Counted from the stretch's first letter, positions 25,963 to 35,630 are shown. The stretch: DNA of 51,662 bases from an uncultured Oscillospiraceae bacterium (GCA_947627325.1 CANQVO010000017.1:1-51662), one strand, 5' to 3'. A program made the numbers and translations. Notes: a model not told the origin generated them from the letters alone.

Positions 25963-26284
25963 CGCCCTTACCTCTCTGGGCCTCTCCCTGCGGGCGGGCA
26001 AGCTGGCCGTGGGGGAGGAGCCGGTGCGGCTGGCCCTTTTGGAGGGGAAGGCCAAGCTGGTCCTCCTGGCCCAGGACGCCAGCGACCGCACCCGCCGCAA
26101 GGTGGAGCCCAAGCTGGGGGACGTGCCCCTGGCGGTGGTCCCCGCCGACAAGTCCCAGCTGGGACGCGCCCTGGGCCGGGAGAGCTGCGCCATCTGCGCC
26201 GTCACCGACCGGGGCCTGGCCCGGAGCATTTCCCAGCGACTGGAAACGACCCACACCAACCCCGATGGAGGTGTCACGATTTGA
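25955..26284 (+). CDS. ylxQ: YlxQ, L7Ae/L30e-family RNA-binding protein, apparent ACG start
   Basis: A protein of about 109 residues of the ribosomal L7Ae family, which binds kink-turn RNA. Family similarity begins at once with [23 protein letters not shown], but no ATG, GTG or TTG exists at that point. ACG at 25955 is in the right place, 5 bases after GGGGGGAG, and would give [10 protein letters not shown]. The first ordinary start is GTG at 26009, which would remove the first helix, and has no good ribosome site. ACG is therefore proposed; a CTG start at 25976 is the alternative. Its stop overlaps the TTG start of infB. Confidence 0.75.
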   Translation, partial: TDSALTSLGLSLRAGKLAVGEEPVRLALLEGKAKLVLLAQDASDRTRRKVEPKLGDVPLAVVPADKSQLGRALGRESCAICAVTDRGLARSISQRLETTHTNPDGGVTI

Positions 26285-28653
26285 GTGCTGACAAGTATCG
26301 CGTTCACGAGGTGGCAAAGGATTTTAAGCGACAGAGCAAGGAGATCGCCGAGATCCTGACCCGTTACGCCACCACCCCCAAAAACCATATGCAGGCCCTG
26401 ACCGACGAGGAGCTGTCCATCATCTTCGCCTACCTGACCTTCCACAACCAGGCGGAGGATCTGGAGGAGAGCTTCCGGAAGGAGGTCTACCACGAGCCCG
26501 CCAAGCCCGAGCCCGCGCCGGAGCCCGCCCCCGCGGCGGAGACGGCCCCCGCCGCCCCCGCCGGGGACAAGGGGCCGGCCAAGGCGGAGGCCAAGCCCGC
26601 CCCGGCGGCGCAAAACGCCCCCGCCCAGCCCCGGCCCAAGTCCACCGCCACCCAGCGGCCCACCACGCGGGTGCCGGAAAAGCGGGTGGTGGACACCCGC
26701 AAGGGCGGCCAGGTGAACCTGGAGAAGTATGACGAGCGGCTGGAGAACCTGGCCGCGGGCAAGACCAAGCAGATGTCCGCGGGCAAGCAGAAGTTCCAGG
26801 GCCGCAACCAGCGGGGCCGGGGCGGCTTCCAGTCCGGCAAGCGCAGGGCGGAGGAGCAGGAGAAGATGCGCCGGCTCCAGCTGGAGATCGCCCGGAAGCA
26901 CCCGCTGGTGGTGAAGATCCCCGACGAGATCAACGTGGGCGAGCTGGCCTCCCGGATGAAGAAGACCGCCGCCGAGACGGTGAAGCAGCTGATGAAGCTG
27001 GGGGTCATGGCCAGCGTCTCCGACGTGATCGACTACGACACCGCCGCCCTGGTTGCCATGGAGCTGGGCTGTAAGGTGGAGAAGGAAGTCATCGTCACCA
27101 TCGAGGAAAAGCTCATCGACGTGAGCGAGGACAAAGAGGAGGATCTGGTGCCCCGGGCCCCGGTGGTGGTGGTCATGGGCCACGTGGACCACGGCAAGAC
27201 CTCTTTGCTGGACTATATCCGCAACACCAAGGTCACCGCCGGGGAGGCCGGGGGCATCACCCAGCACATCGGCGCCTATCAGGTGGAGGTGAACGGCAAG
27301 CCCATCACCTTCCTGGACACCCCCGGCCACGAGGCGTTCACCGCCATGCGGGCCCGGGGCGCCATGGTCACCGACGTGGCCATCCTGGTGGTGGCCGCGG
27401 ACGACGGCATCATGCCCCAGACGGTGGAGTCCATCAACCACGCCAAGGCCGCCAAGATCCCCATCATTGTAGCCATCAACAAGATGGATAAGCCGGAGGC
27501 CAACCCCGAGCGCATCAAACAGCAGCTCACCGAGTATGAGCTGGTGGCGGAGGAGTGGGGCGGCGACACCATCATCTGCCCCATCTCCGCCAAGACCGGT
27601 CAGGGCATCGACAACCTCCTGGAGATGGTCACCCTCACCGCCGACGTGCAGGAGCTGAAGGCCAACCCCAACCGGGCCGCCCACGGCGCGGTGATCGAGG
27701 CGCGGCTGGACAAGGGCCGGGGCCCGGTGGCCACCCTGCTGGTGCAAAACGGCACCCTGAAGCAGGGGGACGTGATCATCGCCGGGACGGCGGTGGGCCG
27801 GGTCCGGGCCATGACCAACGCCCAGGGGGAGAAGGTGGAGCAGGCCGGCCCCTCCGTGCCCGTGGAGATCACCGGCATGAGCGAGGTCCCCGGCGCGGGG
27901 GACGACTTCCACGCCGTGGCCGACGAGCGCATGGCCCGGGAGCTGGTGGAACAGCGCAAGCATGAGCAGAAGATGGCCGCCGCCGGGCCCATGAACCAGA
28001 AGGTCACCCTGGAGGACCTGTTCTCCCAGATCCAGCAGGGGGAGATCAAGGACCTGAACGTCATCGTCAAGGCGGACGTGCAGGGCTCCGCCGAGGCCAT
28101 CAAGAGCAGTCTGGAGAAGATCGCCAACGACGAGGTGCGGGTGCGGGTCATCCACTGCGCCGTGGGCGCCATCAACGAGTCCGACGTGACCCTGGCCGCC
28201 ACCAGCAAGGCCATCATCGTGGGCTTCAACGTCCGCCCCGACAACAACGCCCGGGACACCGCCGCCCGGCTGGACGTGGATCTGCGCCTTTACAGCGTCA
28301 TCTACGACGCCATCAACGAGATCGAGGCGGCCATGAAGGGGATGCTGGCCCCCAAGTACCGGGAGGTCTCCCTGGGGGAGGCGGAGGTCCGGCAGGTGTT
28401 CAAGATCACCGGCGCGGGCATCGTGGCCGGGTGCTACGTCCAGAGCGGCCGCATCCAGCGGGGCGCCAAGCTCCGGCTCATCCGGGACAACATCATTATC
28501 CACGAGGGCGTCATCGCCACCCTCAAGCGTTTCAAGGACGACGCCCGGGAGGTGGCCGAGGGCTACGAGTGCGGCATCACCATCGAGAAATACGGCGACG
28601 TGAAGGAAGGGGACATCATCGAGGCCTTCCTTCTGGAGCAGATCGAAGTGTGA
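26281..28653 (+). CDS. infB: translation initiation factor IF-2
   Basis: A 790-residue GTPase that brings initiator tRNA to the ribosome. It starts at TTG, overlapping the ylxQ stop (TTGA), with GGAGGT upstream. The N-terminal about 75 residues form an IF2N domain ([21 protein letters not shown]), then an Ala/Pro/Lys-rich linker (about 75-200), a second IF2N (about 200-260), the G domain with GHVDHGKTS (residue 300 on), DTPGHE and NKMD, and domains II-IV. Length is normal for Clostridia. Confidence 0.98.
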   Translation: MSADKYRVHEVAKDFKRQSKEIAEILTRYATTPKNHMQALTDEELSIIFAYLTFHNQAEDLEESFRKEVYHEPAKPEPAPEPAPAAETAPAAPAGDKGPAKAEAKPAPAAQNAPAQPRPKSTATQRPTTRVPEKRVVDTRKGGQVNLEKYDERLENLAAGKTKQMSAGKQKFQGRNQRGRGGFQSGKRRAEEQEKMRRLQLEIARKHPLVVKIPDEINVGELASRMKKTAAETVKQLMKLGVMASVSDVIDYDTAALVAMELGCKVEKEVIVTIEEKLIDVSEDKEEDLVPRAPVVVVMGHVDHGKTSLLDYIRNTKVTAGEAGGITQHIGAYQVEVNGKPITFLDTPGHEAFTAMRARGAMVTDVAILVVAADDGIMPQTVESINHAKAAKIPIIVAINKMDKPEANPERIKQQLTEYELVAEEWGGDTIICPISAKTGQGIDNLLEMVTLTADVQELKANPNRAAHGAVIEARLDKGRGPVATLLVQNGTLKQGDVIIAGTAVGRVRAMTNAQGEKVEQAGPSVPVEITGMSEVPGAGDDFHAVADERMARELVEQRKHEQKMAAAGPMNQKVTLEDLFSQIQQGEIKDLNVIVKADVQGSAEAIKSSLEKIANDEVRVRVIHCAVGAINESDVTLAATSKAIIVGFNVRPDNNARDTAARLDVDLRLYSVIYDAINEIEAAMKGMLAPKYREVSLGEAEVRQVFKITGAGIVAGCYVQSGRIQRGAKLRLIRDNIIIHEGVIATLKRFKDDAREVAEGYECGITIEKYGDVKEGDIIEAFLLEQIEV

Positions 28654-28684
28654 GCCCGGACGGGGCGACAGCGAAGGAGAGCGT

Positions 28685-29032
28685 ATGGCAAACAACCGTA
28701 TCGGCCGTATCAACGAGGAGATCCAGAGGGAGCTCAGCGCCCTCATCCGCACGGTGAAGGACCCCCGGGTCACCGGGATGATCTCGGTGACCGGGGTGGA
28801 CACCTCCGCCGACCTGAAATACGCCAAGGTCTACGTCAGCTTGCTGGACGGCAATAGCGCCAAGGAGGTGCTGAAGGGCCTGCGGTCGGCCTCGGGGTAT
28901 CTCCGGCGGGAGCTGGGCCGGGCGCTGAGCCTGCGGGCCACCCCAGAACTGGAGTTCATCCAGGACGACTCCATCGTGAAGGGGGCCCACATCCTGGAGC
29001 TTCTCCGGGGGCTGGACAAAAAAGAGGAGTAA
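28685..29032 (+). CDS. rbfA: ribosome-binding factor A
   Basis: A 115-residue KH-like protein that helps mature 16S rRNA. The expected RIGRINEEIQRELSALI start, VTGMISVTGVDTSADLKYAKVYVS and LRRELGRALSLRATPELEFIQDDSI are all present. AAGGAGAG precedes the ATG. It lies between infB and nrnA with gaps of 31 and 4 bases. Confidence 0.97.
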   Translation: MANNRIGRINEEIQRELSALIRTVKDPRVTGMISVTGVDTSADLKYAKVYVSLLDGNSAKEVLKGLRSASGYLRRELGRALSLRATPELEFIQDDSIVKGAHILELLRGLDKKEE

Positions 29033-29036
29033 GGCC

Positions 29037-29993
29037 ATGGACTACAAAGCCGCCGCCGCCCTGCTGGGCGGCTGGGACAACATTCTCATTCTGACCCACA
29101 AGCGGCCCGACGGGGACACCCTCGGGTGCGCGGTGGGTCTTTGCGCGCTGCTCCGGCAGTGCGGCAAGACCGCCTGGGTGCTGAAAAACCCCGACGCCAC
29201 CTCCCGCTTCACCCCCTACCTGGAGGGCTATCTCGCCCCGGAGGGCTTCGCCTTTGACAAGGTGGTGGCGGTGGACGTGGCGGCCCTGGGTCTGCTGGGC
29301 GGGGAGGCCCGGGCCATCGCCGACCGCCACGGGGTGGACCTGTGCATCGACCACCACCCCTCCAACGAGGGCTACGCCAAGGCAATCTGCGTGGAGGCGG
29401 ACAAGGCCGCCTGCGGGGAGATCATCTACCAGATGGTGCCGGAGCTGGGCCACCTGGACGACCAGATCGCCGCCATGCTCTACCTGGCCGTCTCCACCGA
29501 CACCGGCTGTTTCGCCTACGCCAACACCTCCGCCAACACCCACCGGGTGGCGGCGGCGCTGATGGAATACGACATCCCCTACAAGGCCATCAACAAGCGG
29601 CATTTCCGCACCAAGTCCATGGCCCGGATGCGGCTGGAGGGCCGGATGATGGAGCGCATGGAGGTGCTGGAGGAGGGGCGGATCGTCCTCTCCGCCGTCA
29701 CCCTGGCCGACATGGCCCAGCTCCACGCCCGGGAGGAGGACGTGGAGGACATCGCCGCCTTCCTGGGCCAGATCGAGGGGGTCAAGGTCTCCGCCACCAT
29801 CCGGGAGCTGGAGGACGGGGAGTGCAAGATCTCCCTGCGGACCGACCCCGACTACTTAAACGCCACCGACACCTGCGCCCTCCTGGGCGGCGGCGGGCAC
29901 AAGGCCGCCTCGGGCTGTACCGTCCCCGGGGACGCCGGACAGGCCCAGCAGGCCATCAAGCAGGTCATCTTGCGGGTGCTCCATGGGACTTAA
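29037..29993 (+). CDS. nrnA: DHH-family oligoribonuclease/pAp phosphatase NrnA
   Basis: A 318-residue DHH/DHHA1 phosphoesterase that degrades short RNA fragments and 3',5'-bisphosphates. The metal-binding motifs are THKRPDGDTLG (about 20-30), VAVDVAALG and the DHH triad in CIDHHPSN (about 105), with the C-terminal DHHA1 motif GGGGHKAASGC (about 283). It stands between rbfA and truB, as in many Clostridia, and overlaps truB by 11 bases. Confidence 0.94.
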   Translation: MDYKAAAALLGGWDNILILTHKRPDGDTLGCAVGLCALLRQCGKTAWVLKNPDATSRFTPYLEGYLAPEGFAFDKVVAVDVAALGLLGGEARAIADRHGVDLCIDHHPSNEGYAKAICVEADKAACGEIIYQMVPELGHLDDQIAAMLYLAVSTDTGCFAYANTSANTHRVAAALMEYDIPYKAINKRHFRTKSMARMRLEGRMMERMEVLEEGRIVLSAVTLADMAQLHAREEDVEDIAAFLGQIEGVKVSATIRELEDGECKISLRTDPDYLNATDTCALLGGGGHKAASGCTVPGDAGQAQQAIKQVILRVLHGT

Positions 29994-30858
29994 CGGCGTA
30001 GTGGTGGTGGACAAGCCCGCGGGCTGGACCTCCATGGACGTGTGCGCCAAGCTCCGGGGCGTCTTTGGGGAAAAGCGGGTGGGCCACGCCGGGACCCTGG
30101 ACCCCATGGCCACCGGGGTGCTCCCCGTCCTGGTGGGCCGGGCCACCCGGGCGGTGGACTTTGTGGCCCAGGGGGAGAAGGAGTACGTGGCCGCCCTCCG
30201 CCTGGGGGTGGAGACGGACACCCAGGACCTCACCGGCGCCGTCCTGGCCCAGGCCCCCGTCCCGCCGGAGGCCCGGCAGGGGCTGGAGGCCCTTCTGCCC
30301 CGGTTCACCGGGGAGATCGACCAGATCCCCCCCATGTACTCCGCCGTCAAGGTGGGGGGCCGGAAGCTCTATGAGCTTGCCCGGAAGGGGGTGGAGGTGG
30401 AGCGCCGCCCCCGGCGGGTCACCATCCATACATTAGAAATTCTGGACCAGAGCGGGCCGGAGGAGTTCACCCTGCGGGTGGTCTGCTCCAAGGGGACTTA
30501 CGTCCGCACCCTCTGCCACGACCTGGGCCGCGCCCTGGGCTGTGGCGGGGCCATGGCCGCCCTGCGCCGGACCCGGGTGGGCCGGTTCACCCTGGAGCGG
30601 GCGGTGACCCTGGAGGCGCTGGTCCAGGCCCCCCGCCCGGCGGCCCTGCTGACCGGGGTGGAGGAGTGCTTTGACCAGAGCGCCGTCACCATCCGGGGCC
30701 GGGCGCTGACCCTGGCCCTCCACGGCAACCCCTTCCCCCTGGAGGCCCCGGCGGGGGAGTACAAGGTCTTCGGCCCCGACGGGGCGTTTTTGCTGTTGGG
30801 CAAAAGCGACGGGGCGGTGTGCCGGATCGTCAAGAGCTTTTACGAGGTGACACCATGA
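29983..30858 (+). CDS. truB: tRNA pseudouridine(55) synthase
   Basis: A 291-residue enzyme making pseudouridine 55 in the T-loop of tRNA. The catalytic aspartate is Asp40 in HAGTLDPMATGVLPV; PPMYSAVKVGGRKLYELAR and VVCSKGTYVRTLCHDLG also match. A C-terminal RNA-binding extension is present. Its start overlaps nrnA and its stop overlaps ribF as ATGA, indicating tight translational coupling. Confidence 0.97.
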   Translation: MGLNGVVVVDKPAGWTSMDVCAKLRGVFGEKRVGHAGTLDPMATGVLPVLVGRATRAVDFVAQGEKEYVAALRLGVETDTQDLTGAVLAQAPVPPEARQGLEALLPRFTGEIDQIPPMYSAVKVGGRKLYELARKGVEVERRPRRVTIHTLEILDQSGPEEFTLRVVCSKGTYVRTLCHDLGRALGCGGAMAALRRTRVGRFTLERAVTLEALVQAPRPAALLTGVEECFDQSAVTIRGRALTLALHGNPFPLEAPAGEYKVFGPDGAFLLLGKSDGAVCRIVKSFYEVTP

Positions 30859-31751
30859 AGCGCGTGGTCGCCCTGGGCTTTTTCGACGGGGTCCACCTGG
30901 GCCACGGGGCCCTATTGCGCCGGACGGTGGAGCGGGCCGGGGCGCTGGGGGCGGTGGCCGCCGCCTGTACCTTTGACGCCCACCCCGCCGCCCTGATCGC
31001 CCACACCCCTGTGCCCCTGCTCACCACCCCCGCCGACCGGGCGCTCCTCATGGAGGAGCTCTACGGCGTGGAGGAGGTGGTGGTGGCCCCCTTTGACCAG
31101 GCCATGCGGACCATGGCCTGGGACCGGTTTGTCACCGACTATCTGGCGGACGGGCTGAACGCCTGCCACCTGGTGGCCGGCCACGACTACCGCTTCGGCT
31201 ACCAGGGGGCGGGCACGGCGGAGCGGCTCCAGGCCCTCTGCGCCCGCCTGGGCCTGGGCTGTGACATCATCCCCCCGGTGCGGGTGGAGGGGCGGATCGT
31301 CTCCTCCACCCTCATCCGCGACCTGGTGGAGCGGGGGGAGGTGGAGGCCGCCCGCCGCTTTTTGGGCCACCCCTACCTCATCCGGGGGCGGGTGGGCCAC
31401 GGCAGGCGGCTGGGCAGTCGCCTGGGCTTTCCCACGGTGAACCTCCCCCTGCCCAGCGGCCTTCTGCTCCCCGCCTTTGGGGTCTACGCCGCCCAGGTCC
31501 GGCTGGAGAGCGGCGCGGCCTACCCCGCCGCCGCCAACATCGGCCGCCGCCCCACGGTGGAGGCGGACGGGGCGGTGACGGCGGAGGCGTTTTTGCTGGA
31601 CTTTGACGGCGACCTCTACGGCCGGGAGATCCGGCTGGAGCTCTACCGCCGGCTCCGTCCCGAGCGGCGGTTTGACTCGCTGGAGGCGCTGAAGGCGGCG
31701 GTTTTGGAAAACGCCCGGCAGACCCGGGCCTACTTTGCGGCGGAGGCGTAG
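30855..31751 (+). CDS. ribF: bifunctional riboflavin kinase/FAD synthetase
   Basis: A 298-residue enzyme that converts riboflavin to FMN and FAD. The N-terminal adenylyltransferase has GFFDGVHLGHGALL and STLIRDLV; the C-terminal kinase (about 180-298) has GRVGHGRRLGSRLGFPTVNL and AANIGRRPTV. The ATG at 30855 overlapping the truB stop is chosen because it gives the normal family start MKRVVALGFFDG. It ends 6 bases before the MATE gene. Confidence 0.96.
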   Translation: MKRVVALGFFDGVHLGHGALLRRTVERAGALGAVAAACTFDAHPAALIAHTPVPLLTTPADRALLMEELYGVEEVVVAPFDQAMRTMAWDRFVTDYLADGLNACHLVAGHDYRFGYQGAGTAERLQALCARLGLGCDIIPPVRVEGRIVSSTLIRDLVERGEVEAARRFLGHPYLIRGRVGHGRRLGSRLGFPTVNLPLPSGLLLPAFGVYAAQVRLESGAAYPAAANIGRRPTVEADGAVTAEAFLLDFDGDLYGREIRLELYRRLRPERRFDSLEALKAAVLENARQTRAYFAAEA

Positions 31752-31757
31752 CGTGAC

Positions 31758-33128
31758 ATGGCACAGCGCGATATGACCCAGGGGCCGGTGCGGGAGCACA
31801 TGGTGCGCTACGCCACCCCCCTGATCTTGGGCAACTTCTTCCAGTTATCTTACAACCTGGTGGACTCGGCCATCGCCGGGCGGTTCATCGGCAAGGACGC
31901 CCTGGCCGCCGAGGGGACGGCCGCCCCCATCATGAACATCCTGATCTTGGGCATCTCCGGCCTCAGCGTGGGGGCGGGGGTGCTGATGAGCGAGTTTTTC
32001 GGCGCGGGGGAGCGGGACAAGCTGAAGCGGGAGATGTCCACCGTCCTGCTCTTCGGCCTGGCCTTCTCCCTGGCGCTGGTGGGGCTGGGCCTGGCGTTCA
32101 CCCGCCCGCTCCTGCTAGCCCTGGCGGTGCCGGAGGAGATCCTGGACATGACCTGCGTGTATGTGCGGATCATCTTTCTGGGCGTGCCCTTTACGTATTT
32201 TTACAACACCCTGGCCGCCGCGCTCAAAAGCGTGGGGGACTCCAAGACGCCGCTGAAATTCCTGGTGTTCTCCTCCCTGCTGAACGGGGGGCTGGACATT
32301 ATTTTCATCGGCTTTTTGGGCTTTGGCATCGTCTGCTCCGCCACCACCACCGTCATCGCCGAGGGGGCCTCGGCGGTGCTGTCGGTGGGGTATATCTACT
32401 GGCGGATCCCGGAGCTCTCCCTGCGGCCCCAAGAGGTCCGGCTGGACAGGCCCCTTTTGAAGCGGACGCTGAACTACGGCGCCGCCTCCTCCCTCCAGAG
32501 CTGCTGTCAGCCCATCGGCAAGCTGCTGGTCCAGCGGTGTATCAACGCCCTGGGGGTGGACGCCATGGCCGCCTTCAACGCCGTCACCCGCATCGACGAG
32601 TTCGCCACCATCCCCGAGCAGTCCATCGCCCAGGCCATCACCACCTTCGCCGCCCAGCACCGGGGCAGGGGGGTCCGCACCCGGGCCGATCGGGACCGGG
32701 TCTACGAGGGTATCCGGGTGGGCCTGCGGCTGGAGCTCTACTACGCCGTGTTCATCTGCCTGGTGGCGGAGCTGTTACAGCGGCCCATCATGTACCTGTT
32801 CGTGGACGCCGACAGCAGCGCCCGGACCATCGCCATGGGGTGCGAGTATCTGACCCTCATGGGCTTTCTCTACTTCCTGCCCGCCATGACCAACGGTTTC
32901 CAGGGCATTTTCCGGGGCTGTGGGCGGATGAAGGTCACCCTTTTGTGCACCTTCATCCAGGTCTCCGTCCGGGTGGTGGTGAGCTATTTCCTGGTGCCCG
33001 TCGTGGGCATCATCGGCTTTGCCGTGTCCAGCGCCATCGGCTGGGGCCTGATGCTGAGCTTCGAGGCGTCCTACTACTTCTACAACAAGTCCCGCTGGGA
33101 GCGGGGTCTGCGGCCCTTCGGGGACTAA
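31758..33128 (+). CDS. MATE-family multidrug/cation antiporter
   Basis: A 456-residue membrane transporter with about twelve hydrophobic helices in two related halves. It opens MTQGPVREHMVRYATPLILGNFFQLSYNLVDSAIAG, the MATE signature, and has the same GAASSLQSCCQPIGKLLVQRCINALG-type motif at the start of the second half. It would export drugs or metabolites using a Na+ or H+ gradient; the substrate is unknown. It closes the ribF operon; its stop overlaps the convergent spoIID stop by 4 bases, with no terminator between. Confidence 0.93.
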   Translation: MAQRDMTQGPVREHMVRYATPLILGNFFQLSYNLVDSAIAGRFIGKDALAAEGTAAPIMNILILGISGLSVGAGVLMSEFFGAGERDKLKREMSTVLLFGLAFSLALVGLGLAFTRPLLLALAVPEEILDMTCVYVRIIFLGVPFTYFYNTLAAALKSVGDSKTPLKFLVFSSLLNGGLDIIFIGFLGFGIVCSATTTVIAEGASAVLSVGYIYWRIPELSLRPQEVRLDRPLLKRTLNYGAASSLQSCCQPIGKLLVQRCINALGVDAMAAFNAVTRIDEFATIPEQSIAQAITTFAAQHRGRGVRTRADRDRVYEGIRVGLRLELYYAVFICLVAELLQRPIMYLFVDADSSARTIAMGCEYLTLMGFLYFLPAMTNGFQGIFRGCGRMKVTLLCTFIQVSVRVVVSYFLVPVVGIIGFAVSSAIGWGLMLSFEASYYFYNKSRWERGLRPFGD

Positions 33129-34090
33129 GAGATCTTCTCCAGGGTGGTGCCGGGGTAGTAGTGGGCCAGGATCTCCCGGTAGCCCGCCCCCTCCCGGGCC
33201 AGCAGGTTGGCCCCCTGCTGGCTCATGCCCACCCCGTGGCCGTAGCCCACGGTGGTGAAGGTAAAGCTGTCCCCCGTCCGGCTCACGCGGAACCGGGCCG
33301 AGCGCAGGCCCAGCTTTTGGCGCACCTCCTGGCCGGAGAGGGTCTTGTCCCCCACCGGGAGGGCGCTGACCCCGCCCCAGTCGCTGTACACCGGCTCGCC
33401 CAGGTCCGCCGAGCCCAGCAGGGCTTCCACCTCCTGGGCGGAAAAGACCCGCTCCTCCTGGAGCCCGGGCACGTTCTCCACCGTCTCCGGGGTGGAGACG
33501 CTGACCAGATAGGGCACCTCCGCCCCCCACACCGCTTGGGCGGGGGCGGTGGCGCCGGAGGAGGAGGCGTGGAACACCGCGTCGATGAGCGCGCCGTTTT
33601 GGGTCAGCACCTCCCCGGCGGTGGCGGCCACCGCCGCTTGTATTTTCGGCCCGTAGACCGCCGCCATGACCCCCCAGTTGGCCGGGTCCTGGGCGGTGTA
33701 CGCCTGACAGCAGGCGGGGTCGGCGCAGACCTGGGCGGCGGGGGCGTGGAGCCCGCTCCCCGCCCGGCGCAGGGCGTAGGTCCGGGCGGCCACCGCCTGG
33801 GCCTCCAGGGCGGCGGGGGCGAAGGAGGCGGGCATCTCGGCGCACACCACGCCGTAGACGTAGTCCTCCAGCCCCACCAGGGCCACCTGCCCGTCGGGCA
33901 GCAGGAGCCGCAGGGTCTGGCCGGAGGCCAGGTCCGGCCCCTGCCAGGGCTCCGCGGCGGCGCCCCGGGGCGTATCGGGCAGGGGAGAGGCCGCCTGGGG
34001 GCGGGCCGCGGGCCGGAAAAACGCCCCCGCCGCCGCGAAGACCAGCCCCAAACAGACCAGACCCGTCGCCGCCGACCCCTTGTACCCCAT
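33125..34090 (-). CDS. spoIID: stage II sporulation protein D (SpoIID), lytic transglycosylase
   Basis: A 321-residue membrane-anchored enzyme that cleaves glycan strands during engulfment of the forespore. An N-terminal transmembrane helix (about 9-25) is followed by the SpoIID domain. The catalytic Glu lies in VVCAEMPASFAPAALEAQAVAARTYAL, and C-terminal family motifs are GYGHGVGMSQQGANLLAREG and LAHYYPGTTL. The CADPACCQAY cysteine segment is also typical. Its presence is the best single sign in the window that the organism carries engulfment genes. No clear sigma-A promoter; a sporulation sigma factor is likely. Confidence 0.93.
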   Translation of the reverse strand: MGYKGSAATGLVCLGLVFAAAGAFFRPAARPQAASPLPDTPRGAAAEPWQGPDLASGQTLRLLLPDGQVALVGLEDYVYGVVCAEMPASFAPAALEAQAVAARTYALRRAGSGLHAPAAQVCADPACCQAYTAQDPANWGVMAAVYGPKIQAAVAATAGEVLTQNGALIDAVFHASSSGATAPAQAVWGAEVPYLVSVSTPETVENVPGLQEERVFSAQEVEALLGSADLGEPVYSDWGGVSALPVGDKTLSGQEVRQKLGLRSARFRVSRTGDSFTFTTVGYGHGVGMSQQGANLLAREGAGYREILAHYYPGTTLEKIS

Positions 34091-34109
34091 GCCGGTCCCC
34101 CGCTTTCAG

Positions 34110-34138
34110 TTGACTTTTTCCAGAGAAAAGGCTATAAT
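34110..34138 (+). promoter_or_regulatory. promoter of the citrate synthase gene
   Basis: TTGACT (34110-34115), 17 bp, TATAAT (34133-34138). The -10 sits at the centre of a perfect GGCTAT-A-ATAGCC palindrome (34131-34143), a possible operator. Confidence 0.82.
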
Positions 34139-34189
34139 AGCCGGAAGTGATTTTTCCATCCCCATTGACCCGTCTGAAGGAGGCGCCCT

Positions 34190-35560
34190 ATGGAACACCA
34201 GGAACCCTTGTCCCCCCACGAAATTCTGAGCAGTCTATGCGAGAATTTTTCCCAATATAACCAGATCGACCCCGTCTACTACCAAAAGTGGGACGTGAAG
34301 CGGGGCCTCCGCAACGCCGACGGCACCGGCGTGGTGGCCGGGGTGACCCAGATCGGCAACGTCCGGGGCTACTACATCCAGGACGGCGAGAAGGTGCCCA
34401 TGCCCGGCCAGCTCTTCTACCGGGGCATCGCCATCACCGACCTGATCCAGGGCTTTCGGGACCAGGGCCGCTTCGGCTTCGCGGAGACCACCTATCTGCT
34501 CCTCTTCGGCCACCTGCCCAACGCCCGGGAGCTGGAGGAGTTTTCCCAGCTGATGGACGGCTTTCGCGCCCTGCCCCCCGGCTTCACCGAGGACATGATC
34601 ATCAAGGCCCCCAGCCCGGACATCATGAACAAGCTGGCCCGCTCCGTCCTGGCCCTCTACTCCTACGACGAGACCCCCGAGAACAGCGGCCTGGAAAACG
34701 AGCTCTACCACGCCCTCCAGCTCATCGCCCGGGTGCCCACCATCGTGGCCCACGCCTTCGCCGTCAAGCGCCACTACTACGACGACGAGAGCCTCTACCT
34801 CCACCGGCCCAAGCCGGGGCTGTCCCTGGCCGAGGACTTTTTGCGCTCCATCCGGCCGGACAACCAGTACACCGAGATGGAGGCCCGGCTGCTGGATCTG
34901 TGCCTGGTGCTCCACATGGAGCACGGCGGCGGCAACAACTCCGCCTTCGCCTGCCGGGTGCTGTCCTCCGCCGGGACGGACATCTACTCCTCCATCGCCG
35001 CCGCCGTGGGCTCCCTGAAGGGCCCCCGCCACGGCGGCGCCAACAAGAAGGTCATGGAGATGTTCGGCTATATCGAGGAGAACGTGGCCGACTGGACGGA
35101 CGAGGACCAGGTGGCCGCCTACCTGGAGAAGATCGCCCGCAAACAGGCCGGGGACGGCTCCGGCCTCATCTACGGCATGGGCCACGCCATCTACACCCTC
35201 TCCGACCCCCGGGCGGTCCTGCTCAAGGACTTCGCCCGGAAGGTGGCCGAGCAGAAGGGCTACTCCCAGGAGTTCGAGCTCTTTGAGACGGTGGAGCGGC
35301 TCACCCCCGCCGTGCTCTCCAAGGTCCGGGGGGAGAACAAGCGCATCTGCGCCAACGTGGATATGTACTCGGGCCTTGTCTACAAGATGATGAACATCCC
35401 CCCCGAGCTCTACACCCCCCTCTTCGCCATCGCCCGTGTGGTGGGCTGGTGCGCCCACCGCATCGAGGAGGTCTACAACCCCGGCAACAAGATCATCCGC
35501 CCCGCCTACCGGGCGGTCATGCCCGACGTGGCCTACGTCCCCCTGGAAAAGCGCCCGTAA
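34190..35560 (+). CDS. gltA: citrate synthase
   Basis: A 456-residue citrate (or methylcitrate) synthase that condenses oxaloacetate and acetyl-CoA. Active-site residues are the His in LHMEHGGGNNSAF, the His in GMGHAIYTLSDPRA and the Asp in CANVDMYSGLVYKMM. The about 40-residue N-terminal extension before the core (starting VKRGLRNADGTGVVAGVTQIGNV) is common in this Clostridial subgroup. It is monocistronic, with a near-consensus promoter and terminator. No aconitase or isocitrate dehydrogenase is nearby; it probably supports glutamate synthesis. Confidence 0.94.
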   Translation: MEHQEPLSPHEILSSLCENFSQYNQIDPVYYQKWDVKRGLRNADGTGVVAGVTQIGNVRGYYIQDGEKVPMPGQLFYRGIAITDLIQGFRDQGRFGFAETTYLLLFGHLPNARELEEFSQLMDGFRALPPGFTEDMIIKAPSPDIMNKLARSVLALYSYDETPENSGLENELYHALQLIARVPTIVAHAFAVKRHYYDDESLYLHRPKPGLSLAEDFLRSIRPDNQYTEMEARLLDLCLVLHMEHGGGNNSAFACRVLSSAGTDIYSSIAAAVGSLKGPRHGGANKKVMEMFGYIEENVADWTDEDQVAAYLEKIARKQAGDGSGLIYGMGHAIYTLSDPRAVLLKDFARKVAEQKGYSQEFELFETVERLTPAVLSKVRGENKRICANVDMYSGLVYKMMNIPPELYTPLFAIARVVGWCAHRIEEVYNPGNKIIRPAYRAVMPDVAYVPLEKRP

Positions 35561-35570
35561 ATTTTTTCAA

Positions 35571-35597
35571 AACAGCCCTTGCAAAAGGGCTGTTTTT
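35571..35597 (+). terminator. terminator of citrate synthase overlapping the csoR promoter
   Basis: AACAGCCC pairs with GGGCTGTT around TTGCAAAA, followed by TTT. The loop contains the -35 hexamer of the next promoter. Confidence 0.8.
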
Positions 35598-35607
35598 CTG
35601 CTAGGAT
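35579..35607 (+). promoter_or_regulatory. candidate promoter of csoR-copA
   Basis: TTGCAA (35579-35584), 17 bp, TAGGAT (35602-35607). The -10 is weak, as expected for a regulated promoter. The spacer coincides with the terminator's right arm and T-run. Confidence 0.5.
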
Positions 35608-35613
35608 AATACT

Positions 35614-35630
35614 ACACCCCAGGGGAGTGT
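35614..35630 (+). promoter_or_regulatory. candidate CsoR operator
   Basis: ACACCCC-A-GGGGAGTGT is an imperfect inverted repeat with the G/C-run core seen in CsoR operators. It lies right after the -10, where a repressor would block transcription. Confidence 0.4.

Noticed and set aside
23820-28827. Long minus-strand frames opposite rimP, nusA and infB
   Set aside because: They mirror codon structure of highly conserved plus-strand genes and lack any family similarity.
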